This document shows, piece after piece, positions 1 to 11,653 of a stretch of DNA of 37,121 nucleotides (positions are counted from its first letter, which is position 1; every line of letters begins with the position of its first letter). The notes below the pieces were generated by a model that saw only the letters and a program-made list of their open reading frames with translations, was not told where the DNA came from and searched no databases. The stretch covers positions 2,156,503 to 2,193,623 of the forward strand of contig CP070763.1 of assembly GCA_020349025.1 (NCBI GenBank), given 5' to 3'. The translations under genes and the position numbers were made by a program. Origin of the DNA: Candidatus Latescibacterota bacterium (GTDB taxonomy: Bacteria > Krumholzibacteriota > Krumholzibacteriia > G020349025).

Positions 1-483
1 CCAATCCACAGCTGCGATTCGTCGTTCAGACCTCCCTGCGCCCGAACAAGGGTGCAGAGTGCCTCGCGGCGTGTTCGTAAGATCTTACAGAACAAGCTCA
101 TTTTGGATCGAAACCGGTCGCGCGTCAAGCATTCTCGTGTGACCGACGCCACACGCAAGCTGCCGTGCGATCCGACAACGCTCCGACGCGAACGCTGCGA
201 TGCGGCGGCGCCGTGCCTGGCGCCTCACCGACAGCCGGCTTCGGCGCGAGGCCACCACGCCCGTGACGCAACGCGACTTCACGATCACGTCGCTCCGACC
301 GCCGTCACCGACGGCCGCCCGGCATCTCGTTCCGACACAAAGACGGACCGACGTCTGCCTCGGCTGCACAAGGGGGCGCCTTATTCTCGCTCTCTCGGAT
401 GTACGGCGTCAAGCGCCCACGGCACTCCGAGACGCGTGGATACGCATACCCCTCGCACCGGTGACCTGCACGGCTCGGCCGGG
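1..483. other. Gene-free left edge
   Basis: No reading frame here has a convincing start, ribosome-binding site or recognisable protein. The frames that stay open are arginine-rich shadows typical of GC-rich DNA. The stretch lies downstream of miaB, which reads leftwards and stops at 484. I see no clear terminator with a T-run. The only structured element is the palindrome at 72-94. A gene entering from outside the window cannot be excluded for the first few tens of bases. Confidence 0.6.
72..94. repeat. Near-perfect inverted repeat around a 12-bp palindrome
   Basis: A perfect 12-bp palindrome, GTAAGATCTTAC (77-88), is flanked by TGTTC on the left (72-76) and GAACA on the right (90-94), which are complementary with a single unpaired A at 89. 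This gives 11 paired bases per arm. It could be an operator for a dimeric regulator or a hairpin in a transcript. The T-run that follows on the + strand (TTTT near 101) is six or more bases away, so it is a poor terminator. Confidence 0.4.
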
Positions 484-1818
484 TCACACCCGTTCTCGTA
501 CGCGGCCGAGCGAGCCGCGCAAGGCGTGCCCGAGGAGAGTGTTGGCGGAGGCGGCTTCGATTCGGACTTGGGCAAAATCACCCGGTTTCAGGTCACCCCG
601 AGGCACGACGACGCAGCGGTTGCCGTCGTCGCGTCCCAGGAGGTCGTCGGCCGACTTGCGACTCGGACGCTCCAGGAGAACCTCCACGCGGCGCCCGATC
701 CGGTCGCGGTTGCGCGCCAGCGAGATCGCCTTCTGAATGGCGTTCACGCGTACGACCCGCGCGGTCTTGAGCGCGTCTGGGACATCGTCGTCGAACTTGC
801 GCTGCGCAATGGTGTTGCGTCGCTCGGAGTACTTGAAAACGAAGGCCGAATCGAAGCGCACGCGCTCGACGACGTCGACGGTGTCCTCGAACTCCGCCTC
901 CGTTTCGCCGGGGAAACCACAGATGATGTCGGTGGAGAGGCATACCTCTGGGATCGTTTCCCGGATTTCGTCGACCAGGGCGAGGAACTCCTGCTTCGTG
1001 TAGGTGCGGCGCATGCGCTCGAGGATGCGGTCGCTTCCGGCCTGCAGTGGCAGGTGGATGTGCTTGCACACTCTGGCGTGCGACGCGATGGCGTGCAGAA
1101 GAGGCCGCGGGAAGTCCTTCGGGTGGGGCGACGTGAAGCGCACGCGTTCGATTCCGTCGACGTCGGCAACGCGCAACAGCAGTGCTGCGAAGTCGGTGTC
1201 GTCGAAGCGGTAGGAGTTGACGTTCTGGCCGAGCAGCGTGACCTGCTTGTACCCCTCCGCTGCCAGCCTGCGTGCCTCCGCGACGACGCTCTCCGGATCG
1301 CGGCTGCGCTCGCGCCCGCGCGTGTACGGCACGACGCAAAAGGTGCAGAAGTTGTCGCAGCCGCGCATGCACGCGATCCAAGCGTTCACGCCGGGCCGCC
1401 GCTCCGGGTAGACGTCGCTGTACGTCTCGTACTCTGAAAGGTCGATCTCGAGACCCTTGCCACCCGCATCGCACACCGCGTGGATCAACCGCGGCAGCCG
1501 CTTGTACGAATCGGGGCCCACCACCAGATCGACGACGGGGTGCCGCTCCAGGATCTCTTCCTGCAGGCTCTGAGCCATGCACCCGAGGAGCCCGACCACG
1601 AGGGCCGGGTTGCGTCGCTTGAGCTGGTGGACGTGACCGAGACGCCCGTGAATCCGCGAGTGCGCGCTCTCGCGGATCGCGCAGGTGTTGAGCAGGATGA
1701 CGTCCGCGTCGGGAAGCGACTGCGTCATACGAAAGCTGCCGTTCTTCAGGATGGCGCGCACGATCTCCGAGTCGTACTCGTTCATCTGGCAGCCGTACGT
1801 TTCCAGGTAGACGTTCAC
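484..1818 (-). CDS. miaB: tRNA-2-methylthio-N6-dimethylallyladenosine synthase MiaB
   Basis: Radical-SAM methylthiotransferase that converts i6A37 to ms2i6A37 in tRNAs reading UNN codons, using two [4Fe-4S] clusters. With the chosen start the protein has 444 residues, normal for MiaB. The N-terminal UPF0004 domain supplies cluster cysteines C10 (ETYGCQMNE), C46 (LLNTCAIRE) and C80 (LLGCMAQ). The radical-SAM cluster is C154-x3-C158-x2-C161 (GCDNFCTFC), and a TRAM RNA-binding domain fills about 375-440. I take the GTG at 1818: it gives the family N-terminus directly, has GGAGGG four bases upstream, and overlaps the mtaB stop as GTGA. An ATG at 1845 would add nine unrelated residues. Last gene of a three-gene operon. 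MiaB is preferred over MtaB/RimO by the YGCQMN and NTCAIRE motifs. Confidence 0.95.
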   Translation of the reverse strand: MNVYLETYGCQMNEYDSEIVRAILKNGSFRMTQSLPDADVILLNTCAIRESAHSRIHGRLGHVHQLKRRNPALVVGLLGCMAQSLQEEILERHPVVDLVVGPDSYKRLPRLIHAVCDAGGKGLEIDLSEYETYSDVYPERRPGVNAWIACMRGCDNFCTFCVVPYTRGRERSRDPESVVAEARRLAAEGYKQVTLLGQNVNSYRFDDTDFAALLLRVADVDGIERVRFTSPHPKDFPRPLLHAIASHARVCKHIHLPLQAGSDRILERMRRTYTKQEFLALVDEIRETIPEVCLSTDIICGFPGETEAEFEDTVDVVERVRFDSAFVFKYSERRNTIAQRKFDDDVPDALKTARVVRVNAIQKAISLARNRDRIGRRVEVLLERPSRKSADDLLGRDDGNRCVVVPRGDLKPGDFAQVRIEAASANTLLGHALRGSLGRVRERV

Positions 1819-3169
1819 GCACCCTCCGCGCGCGCATCGTAGCACGCGCTCGGCACCAGACGACCCTTCCAGCGGGAGCCGTCCTGCTGCAGCAGCTCGA
1901 CCGTGGCGATCCGGTTCCCCAGGTCGATGCCGGATGGCGCGTCGACGCCGACGCGCACGTAGTTGTCGGTCAGGCCCACCCAGATCCCGTCCGGCTTGCG
2001 CTCTTCGAAGAGGACCTGAAACTCATGCCCCAGGAAGCGCGTGCCGAAGCGACACCGCAGGCGGAGATCCACCTCGTGCAGCCGTTGGCTGCGCTCCCGC
2101 ACCACGGCGCGCGGGACAGGATCCGCAAGGCGGTTGGCTCGCGTGCCGGGACGTGGGGACCAGCTGAAAACGTGCAGGTACGCCAGATCGTGACGCGTCA
2201 CCAGCTCACGCGTGGCGCGGAACGCCGCATCGTCTTCGCCCGGGAAGCCGACCATCACGTCGGTCCCGAGCGCCAGGTCGGGCACGAGCCTGCTGGCACG
2301 CTCGAACAGACGCTCGGCGTCGAGCGCGCGGTAGGGGCGGTGCATCGCCGCCAGCACGCGGTCGTTGCCGCTTTGAACCGGCACGTGGAGATGGCGACAG
2401 AGGCGCGGGCTGTCCGCGACGATCCGCAGCACCTCCTCGGTGAGCGTGGAGGGTTCGATCGAGCTGATCCGGAGGCGCTCCAGTCCCGGAAGCGCGTCGA
2501 GCGCGCGCAGGAGATCGGCGAAGCCGCGCGGGCCGTCACGATAGCTGCCCAGGTTGACGCCCGTGACGACGATCTCACGATGCCCGCGCGCGATGAACGC
2601 GCGCGCCTCCTCCAGGGCATCGTGAAAGGCGCGGCTGCGCGCTCGGCCTCGCGTCCGCGGGATGACGCAGAAGCTGCAACCCACGTCGCAGCCATCCTGG
2701 ATCTTGAGGTTGGCGCGTGTCTGGGCGACGTAGAGGCCCACGTCGGCGTGGGTGAAGACCTCCCCGCCGGGACGACGCAGGAGGACTCGCGCCGCGTCGT
2801 GTTTCTTGCGCGTGCCCTCGCGATCCAGAAGCTCCACCAAGCGAGGCTTGTCTTGGTTGCCCACGACGAGATCCACACCAGGAATCCGCTGCAGCGTGTC
2901 GCTGCCGAGCTGCGCGTAGCACCCCGTGACCGCGACGAAGCTCTGGGGGAATCGCCGTACGACGCCACGAATCAGGCGTCGACACTCCGACTCGCTCTGC
3001 GCCGTGACACTGCAGGAGTTGATCACCACGACGTCGGCAGCAGTCCCGAAGGGGACGATGCGATAGCCGCGACGGGTGAAGGCGGCAGCCAACGCAGCCG
3101 TCTCCGACTGGTTCAAGCGACATCCGAGCGTATGCAGCGCCGCGCGTGGAATGCGGGTGTCGAAGTCGG

Positions 3170-3173
<4 letters not shown>
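1815..3173 (-). CDS. mtaB: tRNA t6A37 methylthiotransferase MtaB
   Basis: Converts t6A37 to ms2t6A37 in tRNAs reading ANN codons. The 452-residue protein has the methylthiotransferase layout: N-terminal cluster cysteines C18 (HTLGCRLNQSE), C54 (INSCSVT) and C85 (TGCYAQ), the radical-SAM triad C162/C166/C169 (GCDVGCSFC), and a C-terminal TRAM-like segment from about 375. The TLGCRLNQ and NSCSVT signatures place it in the MtaB/YqeV branch and not MiaB or RimO. The start ATG overlaps the stop of the upstream radical-SAM gene as ATGA, and its own stop overlaps the miaB GTG, so all three are probably translationally coupled. TsaE and TsaB, which help make its t6A substrate, are encoded about 7 kb away on the other strand. 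Confidence 0.93.
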
Positions 3174-6019
<2,846 letters not shown>

Positions 6020-6129
6020 GGAGCGACTCCTCCTACGAACAGGACGGCGCAGCTGGAGAGGACGGGCGGTCCTCGAGTTCATCCGGCACGGGGCGGGGGT
6101 GTCGGCTTGGGACCGGTTCCCGTTGCTGC

Positions 6130-6158
6130 ATCGTAGCCCGCTTCCTGGAAGGGGTCAA
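6130..6158 (-). promoter_or_regulatory. Promoter of the radical-SAM operon
   Basis: Reading leftwards: -35 TTGACC (6158-6153), a 17-bp spacer, and -10 TACGAT (6135-6130). Transcription would start near 6123, leaving about a 100-nt leader before the ATG at 6019. Sigma-70-like by eye. Confidence 0.65.
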
Positions 6159-6196
6159 CGCGCCGCCGCAGCGCCTCGCAACCCGCAAAACGGCGC

Positions 6197-6225
6197 TCGG
6201 GCGACCCGAGGCCGAGCGCTATACT
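6197..6225 (+). promoter_or_regulatory. Probable promoter of the histidine kinase operon
   Basis: A good -10, TATACT, lies at 6220-6225. The -35 position 17 bp upstream reads TCGGGC, which is weak and suggests dependence on an activator or another sigma factor. A start near 6232 leaves about 28 nt before the GTG of the kinase. Confidence 0.45.
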
Positions 6226-6259
6226 CGCGCCGGGCGCGCCCCGCAACGAAGGGGAGAAC

Positions 6260-7555
6260 GTGAAGCGATCGCTGTTCGGACTCCTGCGCAGGCCGACTGC
6301 TTTCGGTTCGAGTCGGAACGTTCTGCTCGCTGCCTATTTTCTCGTCGGATTGGTCGTGGTCGGCTTCGTCGCGATTCTCTTTGCGGGACAGACGGCACGA
6401 CGCATGGAACGCCAGGCCGCGCTTCTGACCAACGTCTTTTCCCAGTTCATCAGCGAGACCGCGTTCCAGGTGGAGCGCGAGGGCTCCTTCCAGATCATCC
6501 GCGACATCCTCGCCGAGGTCGACTTTCCGGTCATCATCACGACGGCGAACGGCGATCCGCTCGTCTGGTCCGGGGTCGACGTGCCACCGCAGGAGTCGGA
6601 ACAACCGGGCGCGTTGTGCGACAGCACACGCAGCCTGGAGCAAGAGCGGCATTGCGAACGGCTCGCGGCGCTCGTGCAGGAGTTCGATCGCGACAACAAA
6701 CCGTATCCGATCGAGGTCGCCGGTGCCGTGCAGGGCTACGTGCACTTTGGGCGCTCGAGTCTGTCGCGGCGGCTGCGCTGGATGCCCGTGATCCTGCTGC
6801 TTGCGCTCACGCTCTTCGTGGCGGTGGGTTTCATGGGCTTTCGCTCGATCAAGCTCGGGGAGCAGCGCTCCATCTGGGTGGGCATGGCGCGCGAGACGGC
6901 GCATCAGCTCGGGACACCGCTGACCTCGCTCCTCGGTTGGGTGCAGCTGCTGCAGAGCGAGGACGAGCCACGCACGGGAGAGTCGCCCGAGGCGGCACGA
7001 CAGCGGCGTCGTGAGACCTACGCCGAGATGGCGCACGATCTCGGCCGGTTGTCGAAGGTGAGCGCACGCTTCAGCAAGATCGGGTCGGCCGCCGACCTGG
7101 CGCCGCTCGAGATCGACGCGGTCGTGCACGACACGGTGGAGTACATTCGCAAGCGAGCCCCGCACCTCGGAGCGCAGGTGCGCATCGAGGCGGCGCTGGA
7201 GCCTCTGCCGCCCGTTCTCGGTAATCGCGAGCTGATCGAGTGGGTGTTCGAGAACCTGTTGAAGAACGCGCTCGACGCGCTCGAGAACGGTGGCGAGATC
7301 CGCGTCCACGGTCGCGTCGCGGCGTCGGAGCGTTCTGTCGAGCTGCGTGTATCCGATAGCGGGCGCGGCATCCCGGGGCCGGCACGGCAACGCATCTGGG
7401 AGCCGGGCTTCACGACGAAGAGGCGCGGTTGGGGATTGGGTCTGACGCTCGTCCGCCGCATCGTCGAGGAGTATCACGGTGGACGCATCTGGGTGGAGGA
7501 CAACCCGGACGAGCGCGGCACCTGCTTCGCGCTTCGGCTGCGCGTCGCACCGTGA
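6260..7555 (+). CDS. Membrane sensor histidine kinase (PorY-like partner of the PorX-type regulator)
   Basis: A 431-residue inner-membrane kinase. Transmembrane helices at about 20-42 and 174-194 enclose a roughly 130-residue sensor region. The dimerisation helix has phospho-acceptor H215 in ARETAHQLGTPLTSLLGW, a form common in Bacteroidota and relatives. The N-box ENLLKNALDALE (331-342), G1 DSGRGIP (366-372) and G2 GWGLGL (390-395) show an intact ATPase domain. The start is the GTG at 6260 with AAGGGGAGA just upstream. The PorX-like response regulator is encoded 750 bp downstream with only a lipoprotein gene between, so it is the likely cognate partner. I see no HAMP domain I would defend. 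The PorY equivalence rests on gene order and H-box type. Confidence 0.88.
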   Translation: MKRSLFGLLRRPTAFGSSRNVLLAAYFLVGLVVVGFVAILFAGQTARRMERQAALLTNVFSQFISETAFQVEREGSFQIIRDILAEVDFPVIITTANGDPLVWSGVDVPPQESEQPGALCDSTRSLEQERHCERLAALVQEFDRDNKPYPIEVAGAVQGYVHFGRSSLSRRLRWMPVILLLALTLFVAVGFMGFRSIKLGEQRSIWVGMARETAHQLGTPLTSLLGWVQLLQSEDEPRTGESPEAARQRRRETYAEMAHDLGRLSKVSARFSKIGSAADLAPLEIDAVVHDTVEYIRKRAPHLGAQVRIEAALEPLPPVLGNRELIEWVFENLLKNALDALENGGEIRVHGRVAASERSVELRVSDSGRGIPGPARQRIWEPGFTTKRRGWGLGLTLVRRIVEEYHGGRIWVEDNPDERGTCFALRLRVAP

Positions 7556-8249
7556 CGGCCGGCGCCGCCGGGGGCTTTTCGCCGCGCTCGCCGCGGCAAC
7601 CTTCGCTGCATGTGGGGGCACCGAGACGCCGCGCTTGCTGCACCTTCCCCCTCCCACGCCGGCCGACAGCCTCGGTCGCCACGAGCGGCGCGACCCGACC
7701 ATCCGCGCCGCCTTCGAGATCCCTCTGCAGCCGGACGGCCGCGCGCAGCGCGAGGGGATCCGACTCCTCGGCTGGCATCCGGGCACGGATCTCTACGCGC
7801 TCGGGCGCTTGTACGGGATCGCGGCGGGCTCGGAGTGGGAGCCGAGCAGCAGCCCGAGCCGCCACGCGCTTCTGATCCTCGACGGCGTGGGACAGGTGCC
7901 GGCGTCCCCCGAGGTGGCGGAGTTCGCTGCGCTCGTGAGGCGCGCTCATGCGGCGCGCCGCGCGGCGGCGGCCGCTCTCCCCGGCGCGGATGAACACGAT
8001 CTCGACTGTATTCTCACCGATCTGCGTGGATTGCGCTCGAGGCTGCCCTTCCTGCACGACGAGATCGAAGGATGGGAGACGCTCGAGCCACGCCTGCGCC
8101 AGGCCACGGCGGCCGCGGCGTCCACGTCGCGCACGGGCAGCGGCGTCTGGGTGTGCCGGGCGGCGCGGAGCTCGCACATGGGACAGTTCATCTTCCTGGA
8201 CCACGACCTGCAGGTGCTCGGCGTGGCTCGCTACTGGTTGGGGGAGTGA
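7479..8249 (+). CDS. Putative lipoprotein of unknown function
   Basis: The reading frame encodes a lipoprotein signal: an RRRR cluster, hydrophobic GLFAALAAATF, then the lipobox-like FAAC (Cys codon about 7611), followed by roughly 210 residues I do not recognise. The body has Arg/Ala-rich helices and ends with a short aromatic segment (MGQFIFLDHDL). The start is a problem. The only in-frame ATG/GTG/TTG before the signal is the GTG at 7479, which overlaps the kinase gene by 77 bp and gives a 44-residue extension before the Cys. A GTG at 7552, overlapping the kinase stop as GTGA, is the start expected from the local pattern, but it is in another frame. One extra G in the GGGGG run near 7580 would join it. 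It sits between kinase and regulator, so it might be an accessory of that signalling system. Confidence 0.55.
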   Translation: MDASGWRTTRTSAAPASRFGCASHRDGRRRRGLFAALAAATFAACGGTETPRLLHLPPPTPADSLGRHERRDPTIRAAFEIPLQPDGRAQREGIRLLGWHPGTDLYALGRLYGIAAGSEWEPSSSPSRHALLILDGVGQVPASPEVAEFAALVRRAHAARRAAAAALPGADEHDLDCILTDLRGLRSRLPFLHDEIEGWETLEPRLRQATAAAASTSRTGSGVWVCRAARSSHMGQFIFLDHDLQVLGVARYWLGE

Positions 8250-8308
8250 GACGTGTGGCGAACGATGTATGATGAGTGCGCCCGTCGCAACCGGCACCGG
8301 GAGGGAGC

Positions 8309-9865
8309 ATGACGGACAAGCGGTCGATCCTGTGGGTGGACGACGAGATCGAGATGCTGAAGCCGCACCTGAAGTTCCTCGAGCAGCGCGGCTACAGCGT
8401 GACGCCCGTGTCGAATGGAGACGATGCGGTGAACATGGTGCGCAGCGAGGCGTTCGACATGGTCCTCCTGGACGAGATGATGCCGGGAAAGGACGGCCTG
8501 GAGACGCTGCAGGAGATCCGCCAGGTCAACGCCAACATCCCGATCGTCATGGTCACGAAGAACGAGGAGGAGTACGTCATGGACCAGGCGATCGGGCGCC
8601 GGGCCGACGACTACCTCTTGAAGCCGGTGAACCCGACCCAGATTCTGGCTGCGGTCCGGCGCATCCTGGAGCATCACAAGCTCACGGAGACGCAGGTCGC
8701 GCGCGATTACGTGTCGCAGTTCCGTGAGCTCGATCCGACACGCTTCGACGAGCTCGACCACCAGGGTTGGATCGAGACGTACCTGCGCATGATCGACTGG
8801 GACATCCAGCTCGACCGCTACCGCGAGACCGGGCTGAGTCAGACGCACGAAGACCAGAAGCGCCAGGCGAACTACGAGTTTTCGCGCTTCGTGGAGAGCA
8901 ACTACGGCAGCTGGGTACAAGGGCGCGACGGCCCGGAGCTGTCGCCCGACATCGTGCGCAACCACGTGTTCCCGACGCTGCAGCAGGGCAAAAAGACCGC
9001 CTTCATCGTCATCGATTGCATGCGCCTGGACCAATGGATCACGATGGAGCCGCTCCTGCACCCCTACTTTCGCGTGGAGCGCAAGTACTACTACAGCATC
9101 CTGCCGTCGGCGACGCCCTACGCGCGCAACGCGCTCTTCGCGGGGCTGTTCCCGCTCGACATCCAGCGCAAGCATCCGCAGTATTGGGACACGGATCGCG
9201 GTGAGCACAGCTTGAACCGCCATGAGCGCGAGCTCCTGGAGCTGCAGATGAAACGGCTCGGAGCCCCTCCCAACCTCAAGCTGCGCTACGCGAAGGTATT
9301 CGGCAGCAACGAATCGAACGAGCTCCAGAGGGCGATTCGGCGCAAGAGCGACATCGACCTCTTCGCGCTGGTGTTCAACTTCATCGACATCCTGGCGCAT
9401 GGACGCAGCGAATCGTCGATTCTGCAGGAGATCGCCCCCGACGAAGCCGCGTTCCGAACCCTCGCTCGCAGCTGGTTCGAGCATTCCGCCCTCTTCGAGA
9501 TGCTCAAGCAGATGAGCTCCGCCGGGATCGAGGTGTTCGTGACCACCGACCACGGGGCGGTGCAGGGAAAGCGGCCGACGATCGCCACCGGCAATCGCGA
9601 CACCTCCACGAACGTTCGCTACAAGTACGGCGAGAACCTCGGTTACGACGAGAAGGGTGCCTTCAAGATGCGAGAGCCGGAGGAGTTCATGCTGCCGAAG
9701 ACCCGCAGCACCGAGAACTACATCATCGCGAAGGAAAACTTCTATTTCGTCTACCCGACGAAGTACCGCAAGTACGAGAAGCAGTTCCTCGGCAGCTTCC
9801 AGCACGGAGGCGTGTCGCTGGAGGAGCTGATCCTGCCGATCGCGCACCTGCATCCGCGCGCCTGA
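8309..9865 (+). CDS. PorX-like response regulator: receiver plus PglZ-type phosphatase/phosphodiesterase domain
   Basis: A 518-residue cytoplasmic regulator from the ATG at 8309, preceded by GGGAGG. The receiver (about 5-122) has acidic D11/D12, phospho-acceptor D55 (MVLLDEMMPG) and K105 (LLKPV). A helical linker follows to about 225. The C-terminal PglZ domain of the alkaline-phosphatase superfamily shows IDCMRLDQW (about 235), catalytic-Thr motif SATPYARNALFAG (T269), TTDHG and FQHGG, as expected for metal and nucleophile sites. In Bacteroidota, PorX is the effector of PorXY, which controls type IX secretion, and its PglZ domain cleaves phosphodiester or cyclic-oligonucleotide substrates. 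No type IX secretion gene is present here, so the output in this organism is unknown. Stop and the following GTG are adjacent, leading into tsaE. Confidence 0.9.
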   Translation: MTDKRSILWVDDEIEMLKPHLKFLEQRGYSVTPVSNGDDAVNMVRSEAFDMVLLDEMMPGKDGLETLQEIRQVNANIPIVMVTKNEEEYVMDQAIGRRADDYLLKPVNPTQILAAVRRILEHHKLTETQVARDYVSQFRELDPTRFDELDHQGWIETYLRMIDWDIQLDRYRETGLSQTHEDQKRQANYEFSRFVESNYGSWVQGRDGPELSPDIVRNHVFPTLQQGKKTAFIVIDCMRLDQWITMEPLLHPYFRVERKYYYSILPSATPYARNALFAGLFPLDIQRKHPQYWDTDRGEHSLNRHERELLELQMKRLGAPPNLKLRYAKVFGSNESNELQRAIRRKSDIDLFALVFNFIDILAHGRSESSILQEIAPDEAAFRTLARSWFEHSALFEMLKQMSSAGIEVFVTTDHGAVQGKRPTIATGNRDTSTNVRYKYGENLGYDEKGAFKMREPEEFMLPKTRSTENYIIAKENFYFVYPTKYRKYEKQFLGSFQHGGVSLEELILPIAHLHPRA

Positions 9866-9925
9866 GTGCGGTTTCACCGGGTGGGGCCGCTCGCGTTCCC
9901 GCTCGGGCCAAGCCCCGGAGCCGAC

Positions 9926-10354
9926 GTGAGCGAGATCTGGAGCAGTCGGTCGCCCGCCGAGACGGAAGCGCTGGGCGAACGCTTCGGCCGTACACTTCGA
10001 GGCGGCGAGATCGTTCTGTTGTGCGGGGATCTCGGTGTCGGCAAAACGCAGTTTGCACAGGGAATCGGCCGCGCTCTCGGTGTGACCGCTCCGATCGTCT
10101 CACCCACGTTCACGTTGGCCGTGCACTACCAGGGCAACTGGCCGCTGGTGCACTACGATCTCTACCGCGTCGAGAGCGCAGAGGAGCTCATGGAGATCGG
10201 TTTCCTCGAGGAGGAGGATGAGCGCGCCGTGCGTGTGGTCGAGTGGGGTGATCGCCTGCCCCAACCGCGAAATGCAATCCGCGTGCAACTGACGATCGAA
10301 ACCGACGCGACGCGTCGCATCGAAGTGCACGCCGCGCCGGAGGAGTCGGCATGA
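9926..10354 (+). CDS. tsaE: tRNA threonylcarbamoyladenosine biosynthesis ATPase TsaE
   Basis: ATPase that cycles the TsaB-TsaD complex during synthesis of t6A37 in tRNA. It has Walker A GDLGVGKT (34-41), switch-like SPTF (SPTFTLAVHY), HYDLYR and the VVEWGDRLP block, all TsaE hallmarks. I place the start at the GTG at 9926 (142 residues, GGAG six bases upstream). A GTG at 9866 directly after the porX-like stop would add 20 Pro/Gly-rich residues not typical of the family. Its stop overlaps the tsaB start as ATGA. Coupling of tsaE to a PorX-like regulator is a conserved-looking order worth comparing. Confidence 0.92.
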   Translation: MSEIWSSRSPAETEALGERFGRTLRGGEIVLLCGDLGVGKTQFAQGIGRALGVTAPIVSPTFTLAVHYQGNWPLVHYDLYRVESAEELMEIGFLEEEDERAVRVVEWGDRLPQPRNAIRVQLTIETDATRRIEVHAAPEESA

Positions 10355-11109
10355 ACGACGAGGCGCCGCGCGACGTTCTCGTGCTGCACACCTCGGGCGC
10401 AGAGGCGGTCGTGGCCGCCGCCTTCTGCGGGCGCTTCGAGGTCGAGGTTCTCGACGCGCGGGCGCAGCACGCGCGCACGCTGCTCGGTGCCGTGGAACAG
10501 GTGCTGGAGCGACTGGGCATCCGGGTGGACGACCTCGAGGCGATCGTGGCGACGACCGGTCCGGGGAGCTTCACCGGGATCCGCGTCGGTCTGGCCACGT
10601 GCCAGGGGCTCGCGGCAGCGCGCGGATGGCGGGTCTGGGTGTGCGACAGTCTCGTGCCGGAGGCTGCAACACACAGTGGGCGTCTGGAAGCGGTTGCGGT
10701 CGTCGAGGACGCGCGCCGCCACGAGGTGTACGCGGCTCTGTATGATGTACGGGAGCCGGTGCCTCGAGCACTGGTGTCACCTTTCTGTGCCGCGCCGCAT
10801 GTCGCCGCGACCCGCTTGGGTGCGGCGGCCGAGCGCCGAGCCGTGGTGGCGCTCGGCAGCGGCGCTTCGATGCTGCAGCCGGAGTGGAGCGCGCGCGGTC
10901 CGCTCCAGGTCGTAGCGCGACCGCAGCGCGCCCGAATCGCGGCATCGCTCTACGAGCTGGCGCGACGCGGCGCCTGCGTCCCGCGCGGCGCGGAGATGTT
11001 GACGCCGGAGTACCTCAGGCGCCCCGACGTGCGCGCGCCAGGGCGCACGCAGGCTCCAAAAACAAGGCGACAACCGGGGCACGCCCCCCGCGAGTCGGGA
11101 GAGCCTTGA
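10351..11109 (+). CDS. tsaB: tRNA threonylcarbamoyladenosine biosynthesis protein TsaB
   Basis: ASKHA-fold pseudo-enzyme that scaffolds TsaD and TsaE in t6A synthesis. The 252-residue protein opens with VLVLHTSG and carries the family signature ATTGPGSFTGIRVGLATCQG (about 68-88). The C-terminal region ends with TPEYLR, as in most TsaB, followed by a basic Pro-rich tail of about 25 residues that is probably disordered. The start overlaps tsaE by ATGA, and the stop overlaps the next gene's ATG as TGATG. TsaD is not in the window. Confidence 0.9.
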   Translation: MNDEAPRDVLVLHTSGAEAVVAAAFCGRFEVEVLDARAQHARTLLGAVEQVLERLGIRVDDLEAIVATTGPGSFTGIRVGLATCQGLAAARGWRVWVCDSLVPEAATHSGRLEAVAVVEDARRHEVYAALYDVREPVPRALVSPFCAAPHVAATRLGAAAERRAVVALGSGASMLQPEWSARGPLQVVARPQRARIAASLYELARRGACVPRGAEMLTPEYLRRPDVRAPGRTQAPKTRRQPGHAPRESGEP

Positions 11110-11588
11110 TGTCCGTGCGATGCGAGAAGCTGGACATTCGACCCATGGAACATCGCCACCTGGATCAGGTGCTCGCAATCGAGCGCGACTTTGCCGCTCC
11201 CTGGACGCGCGAGATGTTCTTACAGGAGCTGCGACAGCGCTGGGAGGCCTCGGAGTCGCTCGTCGCACTGCGCGCCGAAACGGTGATCGGCTACGTGCTT
11301 TGCTGGTTCGTGGCGGACGAGATCCACATCGTCAATCTGGCCGTGTACGCGCAGCTGCGCCGTCGCGGCGTGGGGCGCGGCTTGATGGAAGAGGTGTGTG
11401 AGCGAGCCCGCGCTCGCGGCATGGCAATCGCAACCCTCGAAGTGCGCTGCGGCAACGAGGCCGCCATCGGCCTCTACGAGTCCCTCGGCTTCAAGCAGAT
11501 CGCCATCCGCAAGTCCTACTATGCCGACAACGGTGAAGACGCCATCGTCATGCTCAAGCCGCTCGTGCCGGAGACCTCCTGGCCGTGA
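11109..11588 (+). CDS. rimI: Ribosomal-protein-S18-alanine N-acetyltransferase RimI (GNAT)
   Basis: A 159-residue GNAT acetyltransferase. The acetyl-CoA loop RRRGVGRG (84-91), the preceding strand EIHIVNLAVY and the later GNEAAIGLYESLGFKQ and RKSYY are all characteristic of RimI, which acetylates the N-terminus of ribosomal protein S18 and often sits with tsaB/tsaD. The start ATG overlaps the tsaB stop by one base. The gene ends the operon and converges on the tonB-like gene, with about 65 bp between them and no obvious hairpin. A broader N-terminal acetyltransferase specificity is possible. Confidence 0.87.
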   Translation: MSVRCEKLDIRPMEHRHLDQVLAIERDFAAPWTREMFLQELRQRWEASESLVALRAETVIGYVLCWFVADEIHIVNLAVYAQLRRRGVGRGLMEEVCERARARGMAIATLEVRCGNEAAIGLYESLGFKQIAIRKSYYADNGEDAIVMLKPLVPETSWP

Positions 11589-11653
11589 CGCTCTGCGACC
11601 ACGCCGTCGCACGAGACTGCACGTCACAAAGACCCTCTCACGCAGGTCACGAA

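Noticed and set aside
52..1437. 461-codon + strand frame at the left edge
   Set aside because: Mostly antisense to miaB; the unique part is Arg-rich and lacks any motif.
8268..8273. TATGAT as a -10 element for the porX-like gene
   Set aside because: No acceptable -35 at 16-18 bp, and the gene is probably within the kinase operon.
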